From NCBI RefSeq assembly GCF_900114415.1, contig NZ_FOSZ01000002.1, forward strand, positions 1 to 64,000: 64,000 nt of DNA. Direction: 5' to 3'. This DNA is from Shimia haliotis. GTDB taxonomy: Bacteria; Pseudomonadota; Alphaproteobacteria; Rhodobacterales; Rhodobacteraceae. The position numbers and the translations under genes were made by a program. Positions 1-8,658 of the stretch are shown here, piece by piece. The notes beneath the pieces were generated by a model. That model saw only the letters and a list, made by a program, of their open reading frames with translations, did not search any database and was not told where the DNA came from. Each line of letters opens with the position of its first letter. Positions within the stretch are counted from its first letter, which is position 1.

Positions 1-20
1 CTCCTTGCGCAGGGATGGCC

Positions 21-287
21 TCACCACTTTTTTCCAAGCGCTTCCTTCAGCAAATCGTTCTGCATGCTTTTCTCAGCATACATCTTCTTGAGCCGCTTAT
101 TCTCTTCGTCCAGTTCCTTCATGCGCGCCATCAAGCTGGCGTCCATCCCGCCATACTTGGATCGCCATTTGTAAAAGCTTGCGCTGCTCATGCCGTGTTC
201 TCGGCACAGATCAGAGACCGGCACACCGTTCTCTGCCTGCTTCAGGATCGCCATGATCTGTGCATCGCTGTACTTCGACTTTTTCAT
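21..287 (-). mobile_element. IS3-family transposase OrfA (edge of an insertion sequence)
   Basis: An 88-residue protein beginning MKKSKYSDAQIMAILKQ. It has the helix-turn-helix of IS3-type OrfA proteins (VSDLCREHGMSSASFYKW, about residues 20-37) followed by a leucine/charged zipper-like helix (MKELDEENKRLKKMYAEK). The start at 287 is preceded by GAGGAG at good spacing, so I prefer it to the upstream in-frame start at 335. OrfB, which carries the DDE catalytic domain and is normally reached by frameshifting, would lie at lower coordinates outside the window. The outer end of the element probably falls near 340-356, where a C-rich stretch typical of these ends is seen; no paired repeat can be checked. 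Confidence 0.85.
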
Positions 288-339
288 CAGAATCTCCTCT
301 TTCATCATTCGAGAAAATTCTACTTTCAGACACACCTAA

Positions 340-639
340 ATTTCGGGGGGATTACCTCCGCTGCTATGCCGCGTGAGAAGCGGTCATTGATGACACGTGC
401 GGTAAAATCTTGGGGTTAGAGGGCAGCAATGCGGGACAAAGGGTGAATTCGCCGCAATCGCGCCTAACTCGCCTTAGGCACCGCACATGCGAAACCTTAA
501 GAGCGCCCACCTCATAGCCCGCAAAAAGTGGGGTGCGCTTTGCCAAGAACTATTTTGCTGAAAATCTCGGACTCGGGCCATTGGTTTCGCGCCGTTTATT
601 CGCCCCAATTGGGAGCCTCGTCCCAGCGTTTTTCTACGT
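340..639. other. intergenic stretch with no recognisable gene
   Basis: This stretch follows the insertion-sequence end and precedes the 3' end of the cytochrome b561 gene. The short open frames in it show no recognisable motif and no convincing ribosome binding site. It looks like decayed DNA between a mobile element and a conserved gene. Confidence 0.5.
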
Positions 640-1128
640 TTAATCTGGGTCAGGTGTCCGCATCCTATCCAAAATATTTGATTTTATTACAAACTGTTGG
701 AAGATCGCCCCGAGGATGTGGAGCCCTACAAAAATCAACATGATCACCCTTAAGACCCCATGCGCATCGCCCGCTGGAACAAAGTCTGCAAACACCGCAA
801 CCATGCCGGAAATCGGCATCAAGATAAGCATCAAATAGAGTGTCCAATGGGTTAAATGCGCCAATCCTTTGAGAGCTGGATGTTCTTCTTTGGGAAGCTG
901 TGGTGCGCCTCGCTTCAGGCGAATAGTTAAACGCCAAATCACCAGCACCAAGACCAACAATCCACTGGCAACATGTTGAACAACAAGGGGATGCAGAACA
1001 GGCTCCTCCCCCTTCTTAATCAATTCCCAGCCAGCAGACATCGGGCCGTTCAAAGTGAACTGCAAAAGGACCAAAAGAAAAATTACCCAGTGCAATCTGA
1101 TCTGGGCTTTGCTGTAACCTTGTGGCAT
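640..1128 (-). CDS. cytochrome b561
   Basis: A 162-residue membrane protein of the bacterial b561 family, which moves electrons between the quinone pool and periplasmic acceptors using two haems b. Four hydrophobic segments are visible: WVIFLLVLLQFTL, VASGLLVLVLVIWRL, LTHWTLYLMLILMPISGM and VLRVIMLIFVGLHILGAI. Family-typical histidines sit in RLHW, VVQH, LTHW and GLHI. The start at 1128 (MPQGYSK) is chosen because AAGGAA lies about 9 bases upstream; other starts at 1137 and 1200 have worse spacing. It stands alone in otherwise decayed DNA, so its partner is not evident. Confidence 0.88.
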   Translation of the reverse strand: MPQGYSKAQIRLHWVIFLLVLLQFTLNGPMSAGWELIKKGEEPVLHPLVVQHVASGLLVLVLVIWRLTIRLKRGAPQLPKEEHPALKGLAHLTHWTLYLMLILMPISGMVAVFADFVPAGDAHGVLRVIMLIFVGLHILGAIFQQFVIKSNILDRMRTPDPD

Positions 1129-1199
1129 GTGCAACATTTCCTTTGTATCGTTGAATGAATAATCCGAACTAAGTTGTATCCGAATTCGAATATTATGCA

Positions 1200-1541
1200 C
1201 CCTTTAGATATTCTGGGGCCCTTTAAACCACCAAAGTTCGACATTGTTTTCACCAATGCGTAACCTTGGCTGACTGCGCCTACAGGCCAACGGCCAAACC
1301 TGCCATTCATGCATGACGCAGCACTGGTTGAAACGGGCTCAGACCTGCCTTTGACCACTGGAAACGTGATTTTCCCGTTTGAAAGTCAGCTTTCGGGAAG
1401 TCGAGGTTGTCTGCTTGCGCCTGCCGAATTGTCGATTGTGCTCGTCTGAAATTGGTCACTTTGGGCTGGGAGCTGCCATTAGACATCAAATCAAAGAATG
1501 GCAGGTATAGGCCGATTGCCTCATTCTTTTAACAACGATTT
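1200..1541. other. intergenic stretch with an imperfect inverted repeat
   Basis: No gene is supported here. An imperfect inverted repeat of about 23 bases lies at 1285-1307 and 1497-1520; both arms read as AATGGCAGGT followed by a GGCC-rich part in opposite orientation. They flank about 190 bases without coding character. This could be a small non-autonomous element or decayed repeat, but two copies in one window do not settle it. Confidence 0.3.
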
Positions 1542-1858
1542 CTAATACGGACCAATCACCTTCCCAGTCCTTTCCTGGAACCGCAGCAACCGCTGGACAT
1601 ACCCCTCACAGGGACTCTGCTCCTTCCCGTAGACCGCCCAGCGCAAGTCGTGGACGTGCTTCTGCAGTGCCGCTTCATCCACATCCTCGAACTCTTCGCG
1701 CCCTGGAACGTTGTAGGACATCCTCAAGGGCCTCCCGGTCACTTCCTCTGATGCGTCCAGCATGACCTGCCTAAGTTCCCCAACATGCCGACAATCGACA
1801 AGGTAGCTGTCATGGACAGACAGAAGGCCCCCAGGAATGCCCCACTTTGGCTCTCTGG
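1542..1858 (-). pseudogene. C-terminal remnant of an unrecognised protein
   Basis: Only the last 73 codons form a clean frame (MLDASEEVTG... ending GKVIGPY at 1542). The same frame continues upstream of any start codon with plausible sequence, including GIPGGLLSVHDSYLVDCRH encoded at about 1780-1836, and meets a stop near 1890. The HDSY motif recalls the C-terminal end of polymerase-like or replication-like proteins, but I cannot name the family. The lack of a ribosome binding site before the internal ATG, together with protein-like sequence 5' to it, suggests the tail of a broken gene. Confidence 0.4.
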
Positions 1859-1859
1859 C

Positions 1860-2113
1860 AGGGTAAGCCGAAGAAAGGGAACATCAGGCTGGAATTCCTA
1901 CCACCCCAGCCACTTTTCTTTAGTCATCGAATACGCGACCTGTCTGAGAAATGGTCTCGGATTCTTCTCGGTGCGCGCCTGCGTATATCGTCCTCAACAA
2001 ACGGTTGGAAAATCGCGTGTCGCTGCGATGAGATCACCCAATCTTAACCATGCCGGAAATACCTTCGGTCCAAGATTCGACGCCTGCGTCGAGAACTGGA
2101 ACTGGGGGCCAGA
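1860..2113. other. leader region of the GT41 gene
   Basis: No gene is seen here. It lies between the broken minus-strand gene and the GT41 gene, so the promoter of the downstream cluster should lie in it. I could not pick a convincing promoter by eye. A GGGGG stretch immediately before the ATG at 2114 serves as ribosome binding site. Confidence 0.4.
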
Positions 2114-4282
2114 ATGGCGGACAACATCGCGAGTGAATTGCGGAAGGGACGTGCCTTTGAGAAAATTGGCAACTGGGCAAGCGCAGAGCTTTGCTATCGA
2201 GCCATACTGTCAAAATTTCCCAAAAACGTGCGGGCGCGCAAAGCGCTGGCAGATGTCAAACACAAGAGCGGCGTGGCTCCAACCGAAACCCTACAGAAAC
2301 TTAGCGATCTTTATCGGGCTCAAAAATTCGCCGACGTGGCTGCTTTGGCAGAAACTCAAAGCCGGGAATTTCCCCGTTCCGAAAAGCTCTGGAATTTACT
2401 GGGCGCTGCCGCGGAGCGGCTTGGCGACCTAAACCGCGCCAAACATGCCTTTTGCAAGGCGGCGGAGATCAACCCCAAGCGCGCATCGGGCCACGCCAAC
2501 ATTGGAGCCATTCTCGAAAGGCAGGGGCTCTTTGACGAAGCGCTTCCGCATTTTTCTCAAGCACTCCATCTGGCGCCGGCGACTCCGAAGTATCTACTGT
2601 TTCGCGGCAACGCGCTCTTCGCTCTGGAAAACTTTGCCGACGCTATCACCGACTTGGAAGCCTGCGTCGAATTGGACCCCAACAACCACAAGGCCCAACA
2701 ACTTTTGGGCGATGCGCGGCGCAAATCCGGGCGACCTGCCAGCGCCGCCTCGGGGTTGCTGGACGCGGTCAAATTGCTCGAAGCCGACAGTCTTCAGGAT
2801 CCTGGCAACGCTGGCATTCACACTCAATTGGCTGAAACCTATGAAAGTCTTGCCAACGCATATTGCGCGGAAGACAATAAAGATGCGGCGATTGCGGCCT
2901 ATGAAAAAGCGCTTCACTTGAACCCCAAGAGCGAAGCTGCTCTTGCAAACAAATTGCATACCCAAATCCACCAATGTGACTGGCGGGCCTATCGCGAGTT
3001 TGACGAAGTCCACAAGGACATCGGCATTGACGGCGGCGGTCTGCAGCCGTGGGCGTTTCTAGGTTTTGAAGATAACCCAGCCAAGCAAAGGTTGCGTTCC
3101 GAGGTCTTCGCCCGTCAGTGGTCTTTGGCGCGACCGGCGTTCCCGCCTCGCAACGAGCCCACGAAATTGCGGATCGGTTACTTTTCATCAGATCTTTATG
3201 ATCACGCCACCCTGGTGCTGCTTACGGGCATGCTGGAGCACCACGACCGCGAGTCCTTTGAAGTCTTCTTCTATGGCCTCACCAGACCACGAGAAAGTGC
3301 ACTGTTTTCTCGCCTTTTGAGTGCGGTCGAGCATTTCCGAGATTTGAGCGATCTTGATGGTGAAGCAGCCGTCGCATCTGCCCGTCAAGATGCACTGGAC
3401 ATCGCCATTGACCTCAAAGGCTACACCGACGATGCCCGCACCGATCTCTTCTTTGCCGGCCTCGCTCCCGTTCAGATCAACTACCTCGGTTATCCCGGCA
3501 CGCTCGGATCAACCGCCTTTGACTACATCGTTGCCGACGCGACGGTTGTCCCGGACTGCGCCCGCGCCCACTACACCGAATCTGTGATCGCACTGCCCCA
3601 CTCCTACCAGCCCAATGATCGGGTACAGGGCGTGGCCCGAACGCCGACTCACGAAGAAGCCGGCCTGCCGGAAGACGTCGTTGTGTTGTGCTGTTTCAAC
3701 AGCAACTACAAGATAACTCCAGCCGAATTTGATATCTGGATGCGCTTAATGCGCAAACACAACAACACCGTGCTGTGGCTTTTGGACGGGGGCGAAACAC
3801 CCAAGCAAAACCTGCGGAAAGAAGCCGAACTTCGTGGTGTGAAGCCCGAACGCCTCGTATTTGCCACCAAGATCAGGCGCGACCGCCATCTTGCGCGCCA
3901 TCGTCTTGCGGATCTGTTTTTGGACACCTTCAATGTCAACGCACACACCACAGCCAGCGACGCGCTTTATACCGGGCTTCCTGTCATCACGAGAGCGGGA
4001 TCGCAATTTGCGGCCCGCGTCGGAGCCAGCCTCTGCTGCGCAGTCGGCATGGACAACCTCGTTGCCAGTGACAGCGCCGAATACGAAGCGATGATTGACC
4101 AACATCTGCAAAACCCCGACATCCTTGCGGCGACCCGCGACAGGCTTGCCCGCAATTTGCAAAACGCCCCGCTTTTTCAAACCGAGGCCTACACCCGCCA
4201 TCTCGAAGCAGGGTTTCAGGCAGCTTGGGACAACTGGCTGGCCGGAAAGGCACCAACTTCAATCCAAATCAAAGCGGACTGA
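2114..4282 (+). CDS. TPR-repeat O-linked glycosyltransferase, GT41 (OGT/SPINDLY-like)
   Basis: A 722-residue protein. Residues about 1-300 are tetratricopeptide repeats (for example LWNLLGAAAERLGDLNRAK and ASGHANIGAILERQGLFDEA), a scaffold that binds protein substrates. Residues about 340-715 match the GT41 catalytic domain: RIGYFSSDLYDHA, INYLGYPGTLGSTAFDYIVA, LCCFNSNYKITP, LADLFLDTFNVNAHTTASDA and a conserved G-x-FAARVGASL. GT41 enzymes transfer a sugar from a nucleotide-sugar to Ser/Thr (or Cys) of proteins. No membrane segment is seen, so it should act in the cytoplasm before export. It heads a plus-strand run with a sulfotransferase, an HExxH protein and an adenylation/carrier pair. Donor and target are unknown; the repeat peptide at 9358 or the RTX protein at 10722 are the obvious local candidates. 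Confidence 0.9.
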   Translation: MADNIASELRKGRAFEKIGNWASAELCYRAILSKFPKNVRARKALADVKHKSGVAPTETLQKLSDLYRAQKFADVAALAETQSREFPRSEKLWNLLGAAAERLGDLNRAKHAFCKAAEINPKRASGHANIGAILERQGLFDEALPHFSQALHLAPATPKYLLFRGNALFALENFADAITDLEACVELDPNNHKAQQLLGDARRKSGRPASAASGLLDAVKLLEADSLQDPGNAGIHTQLAETYESLANAYCAEDNKDAAIAAYEKALHLNPKSEAALANKLHTQIHQCDWRAYREFDEVHKDIGIDGGGLQPWAFLGFEDNPAKQRLRSEVFARQWSLARPAFPPRNEPTKLRIGYFSSDLYDHATLVLLTGMLEHHDRESFEVFFYGLTRPRESALFSRLLSAVEHFRDLSDLDGEAAVASARQDALDIAIDLKGYTDDARTDLFFAGLAPVQINYLGYPGTLGSTAFDYIVADATVVPDCARAHYTESVIALPHSYQPNDRVQGVARTPTHEEAGLPEDVVVLCCFNSNYKITPAEFDIWMRLMRKHNNTVLWLLDGGETPKQNLRKEAELRGVKPERLVFATKIRRDRHLARHRLADLFLDTFNVNAHTTASDALYTGLPVITRAGSQFAARVGASLCCAVGMDNLVASDSAEYEAMIDQHLQNPDILAATRDRLARNLQNAPLFQTEAYTRHLEAGFQAAWDNWLAGKAPTSIQIKAD

Positions 4283-4323
4283 CTTTCCTTCTTTCATTCC
4301 CTCCCCAGACCGAGCACTACACC

Positions 4324-5808
4324 ATGATCATCTGTCACCCGCTCAAGCTAATCTTTATCAAGACAAAGAAGACCGCAGGCACCTCGCTGGAAATTGCGTT
4401 GTCGAAATTCTGCGGCCCGGACTGTGTCATAACGCCAATTGCTACTGAGGACGAACTGATCAGACAGGAACGTGCAGGTCGCTCGGCACAGAACCACCTC
4501 AACCAGAAATGGCCTGACGGAACGACTTCTGATCGTGTGTTTTTCAACCACATGACCGCACCTGCATTACGCCGGCTGGTGCCGACAAGTATCTGGTCAG
4601 AATACAAAAAGATTACAATCGTGCGAGATCCGTATGACGCGGCCATTTCACGGTACTGGTGGGAGGGAGGCGACGCGTCCGGATTGGATTTTGGCCGGTT
4701 TGCCGATCTCTACCGCGTAATGCTTGGCGAAAACGACATCATCGCGCCACTTGATGGCACCTGTGACTTGGATGTTTATTTGCGATACGAGCACCTTGAA
4801 GACGAGATCAAGGCCCTCAAAATTGACGGTCTTTGGCAGGAGTTTTCGGGCTTGCGGGCAAAGTCGACGCAACGCCCCTCCAAAGGCACCACTGTCGCCG
4901 ATACATATGCGGCATTCCCCTCTGCTGCCGAAATGGTTCGTGATGAGTGTGCAGAAACCATCGCTCGCTTCGCTTATCCGTCTCCAGCGAAGGCTCCGAC
5001 AGGGCCCGCAACCTCCCAGGTCAGAAACAAACCTTTGATTTTCGCCCTGTCAGCCGGGCGCACAGGCACAGCATGGCTGGCAGAACTGCTTGATCAGAAT
5101 CTGAATATCCCTGCCATTCACGAACCTCTGCATCCTTCTGATTTCGGCACAAAAATGCCCGACATTCGCATCATGCGTGAATTCAACAGCTATGGATTGA
5201 CTCGGCATGTACGTGGCTTTTGGAAGAACAAGCTCGCAGAGCTGCCCGATGGATATGCGGAGACCAATCACACGCTGGGAAAATGCGGGTTGATTGAGTC
5301 CCTCGCAGAAAGTGATCTGGCCGATCGCGCCACTGTTGTGATCCTCAGGCGCAATCTCGTGGATCAATGCGCCAGCTATATTCTACGCGACGATTTCGGT
5401 CATGCCACGCAGGAATGGCAATGGTATCTGTCGCCGCGATACCGAAACGCTTTGGTTGACTCCACTGCTTTTCTGTCGCGGGGAGCCCCTGGTCATGCCA
5501 TGTGGTATTGCTTCGAAATGGAGGCCCGATACGCCTACTACAAACGCGCATTTCAAGACCGAATCCGATTTGTAGACGCGATGCTGGAGCCAGCATCGAC
5601 ACCTAAGGGAGCACAGACTCTGCTGGCTGATCTCGGCTATGGCGGCTTGGTCACATTGCCCGAGAAAACCAACGCCACGACATCTCAAGCCGAAGCTTTG
5701 GCACGCGTGAAGGAGCAAATCGCGCCCATCATAAATTCTGTACAATTTGATGCGGACGCGATTGCCGACACATATATTCGAGGCGGTAAAAAACTATCAC
5801 TCATTTGA
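4324..5808 (+). CDS. two-domain sulfotransferase-like protein
   Basis: A 494-residue protein, 41 bases after the GT41 gene. Two sulfotransferase-type units are fused. The first has a 5'-phosphosulfate-binding loop near residue 10 (FIKTKKTAGTSLE) and a 3'-phosphate-like strand (TIVRDPYDAAISRYWW, about residue 100). The second restarts near residue 238 with FALSAGRTGTAWLAELL and has a later VVILRRNLVDQCASYI. Family members move sulfate from PAPS to sugars, peptides or lipids in the cytosol. The start at 4324 (MIICHPLK) is preferred over 4225, which would lie inside the GT41 gene. Both loops look intact, so neither half is plainly a dead domain. The target is unknown; sulfation of the sugar or peptide made here is an inference. 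Confidence 0.8.
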   Translation: MIICHPLKLIFIKTKKTAGTSLEIALSKFCGPDCVITPIATEDELIRQERAGRSAQNHLNQKWPDGTTSDRVFFNHMTAPALRRLVPTSIWSEYKKITIVRDPYDAAISRYWWEGGDASGLDFGRFADLYRVMLGENDIIAPLDGTCDLDVYLRYEHLEDEIKALKIDGLWQEFSGLRAKSTQRPSKGTTVADTYAAFPSAAEMVRDECAETIARFAYPSPAKAPTGPATSQVRNKPLIFALSAGRTGTAWLAELLDQNLNIPAIHEPLHPSDFGTKMPDIRIMREFNSYGLTRHVRGFWKNKLAELPDGYAETNHTLGKCGLIESLAESDLADRATVVILRRNLVDQCASYILRDDFGHATQEWQWYLSPRYRNALVDSTAFLSRGAPGHAMWYCFEMEARYAYYKRAFQDRIRFVDAMLEPASTPKGAQTLLADLGYGGLVTLPEKTNATTSQAEALARVKEQIAPIINSVQFDADAIADTYIRGGKKLSLI

Positions 5809-5992
5809 CGCGTTCTTTTTCACGCAGCCCACCAACAGAGCCGCAATTTAGAGTCCCTATTGCAGCTGTTGTTTTTGCGGCACGTGTCCGAGGGCTTGTC
5901 GCCTTCTGGTTGCTCTCTCTGTTTTCCGATGCTGGTGTACGCTAATACATCAGCAAAGCGCCCTGTGGAGCGCGCAGGAGGCGGCACCAAAG

Positions 5993-6982
5993 ATGCAGGA
6001 TTATATTTCCCCAAACTCTCAGACAATTTCCAGTCTGCGCGCGTCAGTGCAAGAACGGCTGGCTGTGTCACTGGAACATCTCCTGTTCGACGTTTTCGCA
6101 GCCTTCAACACAGGCCAGATAAGCACGCAGGCGCTCAAGGGCACGCTTGACAAGGAATGCGGTTTCCCAAGCGCTTCGGTGTTCGCCCTTCACGGCGTTC
6201 TGCTCAAGGCTGCGTTGTCCCAGAACGTGTCGAAAGTTCCACAGGCGGCCAGCGCGTTGGCGGGTGTACTTGAGCGCAGTGCAGATCGGTCAACTGCCCT
6301 CCAAATTACCCCATTCGGCCTTCCTGACCTTCACAACGACGATTGCTGGGTTCTGCAAGATGCCTTTGCGGATGACATCGGCCTGACATCGGACCTACGC
6401 ACACCGGACAAATCACTGGTTATGGGCGCGCAGTCCCTGATTTTTCAAGCCGTGGACTTGCTGAAAGCGGCCGCCCCTGAATGGTATCATGAATTCATTC
6501 TTCTCGCCGATCAGCTACTTCTTGCGGAATCGTCCTCAGACACTCACTGGTTTGTCGGAGCTGCCGTGTTTGACGCGTTTGGTGCAGTGTTGCTTAACCC
6601 TGCGGCCCTTACTGATTTACCTTCCACCGTGATGGCGCTGATCCACGAAAGCTCACATCAGCAAATGTTTTTGTATCACCTTGATGATCCGATTGTTTTG
6701 AACCCCGCAGAGGAAGGCTACCCTTCCCCCTTGCGCAAGGAACCGCGTCCGATGGAGGGGATCTTTCATGCGATGTGGGTCAGTGCCCGCATGGCATTGG
6801 CGGCGAACGCTCTGCTTACCCACAACGCCGCTGCAGAGTGGCACCAAGACCTGACACAACAAAAACTCCAAGCCATCGGTGCCTTTCGCGATTGTGAGGC
6901 CACCGTTGCGGCCCATGGCGATCTTTGCGAGTTTGGCAAGACACTGTTTGAAAACGCGCGCTCGGCCGTCAATGCAATTTGA
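5993..6982 (+). CDS. HExxH-motif putative peptide-modification enzyme
   Basis: A 329-residue protein. The key region at residues 215-270 reads ALIHESSHQQMFLYHL, then PSPLRKEPRPMEGIFHAMW: a metal-binding HExxH (H218, E219, H222), the family's spSPlR...pRPmeGifH block, and a further histidine H259. This architecture matches the HExxH-motif domain family (TIGR04267 type) found in ribosomal-peptide gene clusters; some members were reported as 2-oxoglutarate-dependent beta-hydroxylases. A ribosome binding site (AGGAGG) precedes the ATG. Its stop overlaps the start of the adenylation gene by 11 bases, so the two are translationally coupled. A plain metallopeptidase is less likely because of the PRP...H block. 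The substrate is unknown; the repeat peptide at 9358 is a candidate. Confidence 0.75.
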   Translation: MQDYISPNSQTISSLRASVQERLAVSLEHLLFDVFAAFNTGQISTQALKGTLDKECGFPSASVFALHGVLLKAALSQNVSKVPQAASALAGVLERSADRSTALQITPFGLPDLHNDDCWVLQDAFADDIGLTSDLRTPDKSLVMGAQSLIFQAVDLLKAAAPEWYHEFILLADQLLLAESSSDTHWFVGAAVFDAFGAVLLNPAALTDLPSTVMALIHESSHQQMFLYHLDDPIVLNPAEEGYPSPLRKEPRPMEGIFHAMWVSARMALAANALLTHNAAAEWHQDLTQQKLQAIGAFRDCEATVAAHGDLCEFGKTLFENARSAVNAI

Positions 6983-8432
6983 AAACCGCAATATCGGCAC
7001 GATAGTTCGGGAGTGGGCCGAACGCGCACCTGACGCCAGAAGTATCGAATATCAAACCGAAGTTTTCACCCGTCAGGATGTTCAAAATTCCGCTGCGCAT
7101 CTTGCCCAACATTTTTCGCAGTTGGGTGTGCAACGCTCCGGCTCTGTCGCCCTTCTCGTTGGAAATCCAGTGCGCGGAATTGAGTCAATGCTTGCGCTTT
7201 GGTCACTGGGCGCCGCGGTTCTGTTTCTTGACGCCCGCCAATCAGATGAAGAAATTGACCGCGCCTTTCAAACCAATGGCATTTCCATAGGATTTAGCGA
7301 CCTCCCCAGATTTCAAAAAACAGCACAATTTGAGGCGCTGCCACCTAGGCAAGACGACATCGTCAAACGGGAAATGTTGATATTCGCCGACGAAGCTGGA
7401 GAATTAGATGCGTTGATACTCAGCTCCTCAGGGACCACAAGTTTGCCAAGATATCGACGGGTTTCTCATCAGGCCTTTGTGCAGCAACTCAACGTTGCCG
7501 CAAATCTGATCGGCAATCCTGTCCCTTATCCGTCTTTGGTCTATGGCAGCCCTGCCTTTGGCGCGGTCATCGGCAATTGGGTGCGCCTGCTGATGCACGG
7601 GACTTTTGCCTTGAGCCTGCCTATGTTCCTTAAGACAGCGGAGCTGGATCGCGCGTTGCGCAGATCAGACGTTCTCGCCGCAGGTCTACCACCGGTTCTG
7701 ATACGTGCATTGATTGAGTTCCACAAAAGCGAATCACCGCTTGCCTCAACTCCCGCATATGCCAATCTGAAACGTCTCATCTCGGTTGGCGGACCGATTT
7801 CTGCAAATGACCTGCAGGAGGCTTACGCACTTCTGAGCCGAGGCGTTCGCAATATCTATTCCATGACCGGCGTTGGCGCAGTGTCCCTACTTGAAGGCAA
7901 CGACATCCCACAACGGCCCAATTCCGTCGGCAAACCTCTAAAAGGGGTCAAGGTACGCATTGTGGGAGCCAGTGGTGAAACGCTGCCCATTGGAGAAACT
8001 GGGCGGATCATGGCGCGCGCTACTTGGAAAAGCGGTGCGGACGAGATTGAAAGCGGAGACATTGGCCGCAAAGACGAGCAGGGTTTTCTCTATGTGGTTG
8101 GTAGATCGGAGCAAATAGCGACCCGCAACTCGGTCAATGTGAATCTGATCGACCTTGAAACAGACGTCAAAAAAATTGACGGTGTGCGCGATTGCATCGC
8201 TTTCTCCAAAGCCAGCGAAAACACGGCAGACGACGAGATCTTTCTTGCGGTCGAAACAAGTAGGCCCTTTACCGAAATGCGGAATCTTGTCCAACGATCT
8301 GCAGCAGTTTTCCGTCATCCAGACTATTTTCTTGTAAGCCCCCTATTGCCCAGAAACGCCGCGAACAAACTGTCGCTGCGCGCCCTGAAAGACGAAGTCA
8401 CACAGAAGGAAACCCGTTTTGTCGCATTCTGA
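6972..8432 (+). CDS. stand-alone adenylate-forming (ANL) enzyme
   Basis: A 486-residue member of the ANL superfamily, which activates a carboxylate as acyl-AMP and loads it on a thiol. Motifs seen: phosphate loop SSSGTTSLPR (residues 151-160), ISVGGPIS, a variant A5 motif YSMTG where YGxTE is usual, SGDIGRKDEQGFLYVVGRSEQI split over A7/A8, and a C-terminal catalytic lysine region NKLSLRAL. The start at 6972 overlaps the HExxH gene; an upstream ATG at 6879 lies deep inside that gene and is rejected. It overlaps the carrier-protein gene by 14 bases, so the carrier is the probable acceptor. The residues do not let me predict the acid; a small amino or hydroxy acid is only a guess. Confidence 0.85.
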   Translation: MQFENRNIGTIVREWAERAPDARSIEYQTEVFTRQDVQNSAAHLAQHFSQLGVQRSGSVALLVGNPVRGIESMLALWSLGAAVLFLDARQSDEEIDRAFQTNGISIGFSDLPRFQKTAQFEALPPRQDDIVKREMLIFADEAGELDALILSSSGTTSLPRYRRVSHQAFVQQLNVAANLIGNPVPYPSLVYGSPAFGAVIGNWVRLLMHGTFALSLPMFLKTAELDRALRRSDVLAAGLPPVLIRALIEFHKSESPLASTPAYANLKRLISVGGPISANDLQEAYALLSRGVRNIYSMTGVGAVSLLEGNDIPQRPNSVGKPLKGVKVRIVGASGETLPIGETGRIMARATWKSGADEIESGDIGRKDEQGFLYVVGRSEQIATRNSVNVNLIDLETDVKKIDGVRDCIAFSKASENTADDEIFLAVETSRPFTEMRNLVQRSAAVFRHPDYFLVSPLLPRNAANKLSLRALKDEVTQKETRFVAF

Positions 8433-8658
8433 AACCGCTTTGTCATTGGTTCTGGACACGTTTGCCAGCGTGTTTCCCAACACGAAAATTCTTCCTGACA
8501 GTGACTTCTTCGACCTAGGTGGCGATTCCCTCGACTTGGTCACTTTGTGTGACCGTCTAGAGCGCCTTTCAGGCTGCGAACTGCATCCCTCTAGCCTGTT
8601 ATATCATCCGACTGTGTCTGAACTGGCCGCCGAGTTGACAACACGTATGTCAGAGTAG
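8419..8658 (+). CDS. acyl/peptidyl carrier protein
   Basis: A 79-residue carrier protein with the phosphopantetheine site FDLGGDSLDLV; Ser37 would carry the arm. The start is TTG at 8419, preceded by AGAAGGA, and overlaps the end of the adenylation gene, which is strong evidence for coupled translation. It most likely receives the acyl group activated by that enzyme. Its 3' end overlaps the convergent thioesterase-like gene by 55 bases, an unusually long overlap. No phosphopantetheinyl transferase is seen in the window. Confidence 0.88.
   Translation: MSHSETALSLVLDTFASVFPNTKILPDSDFFDLGGDSLDLVTLCDRLERLSGCELHPSSLLYHPTVSELAAELTTRMSE

Noticed and set aside
364-546. 60-codon minus-strand open frame
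   Set aside because: No ribosome site, no motif, next to an IS end.
1785-2432. 215-codon plus-strand frame overlapping the GT41 gene start
   Set aside because: It is a shadow in another frame of the GT41 gene and the decayed DNA before it; no domain.
5809-5992. extra small peptide gene before the HExxH gene
   Set aside because: The open frame there (from 5860) has no ribosome site and no repeat or leader pattern, and runs into the next gene in another frame.
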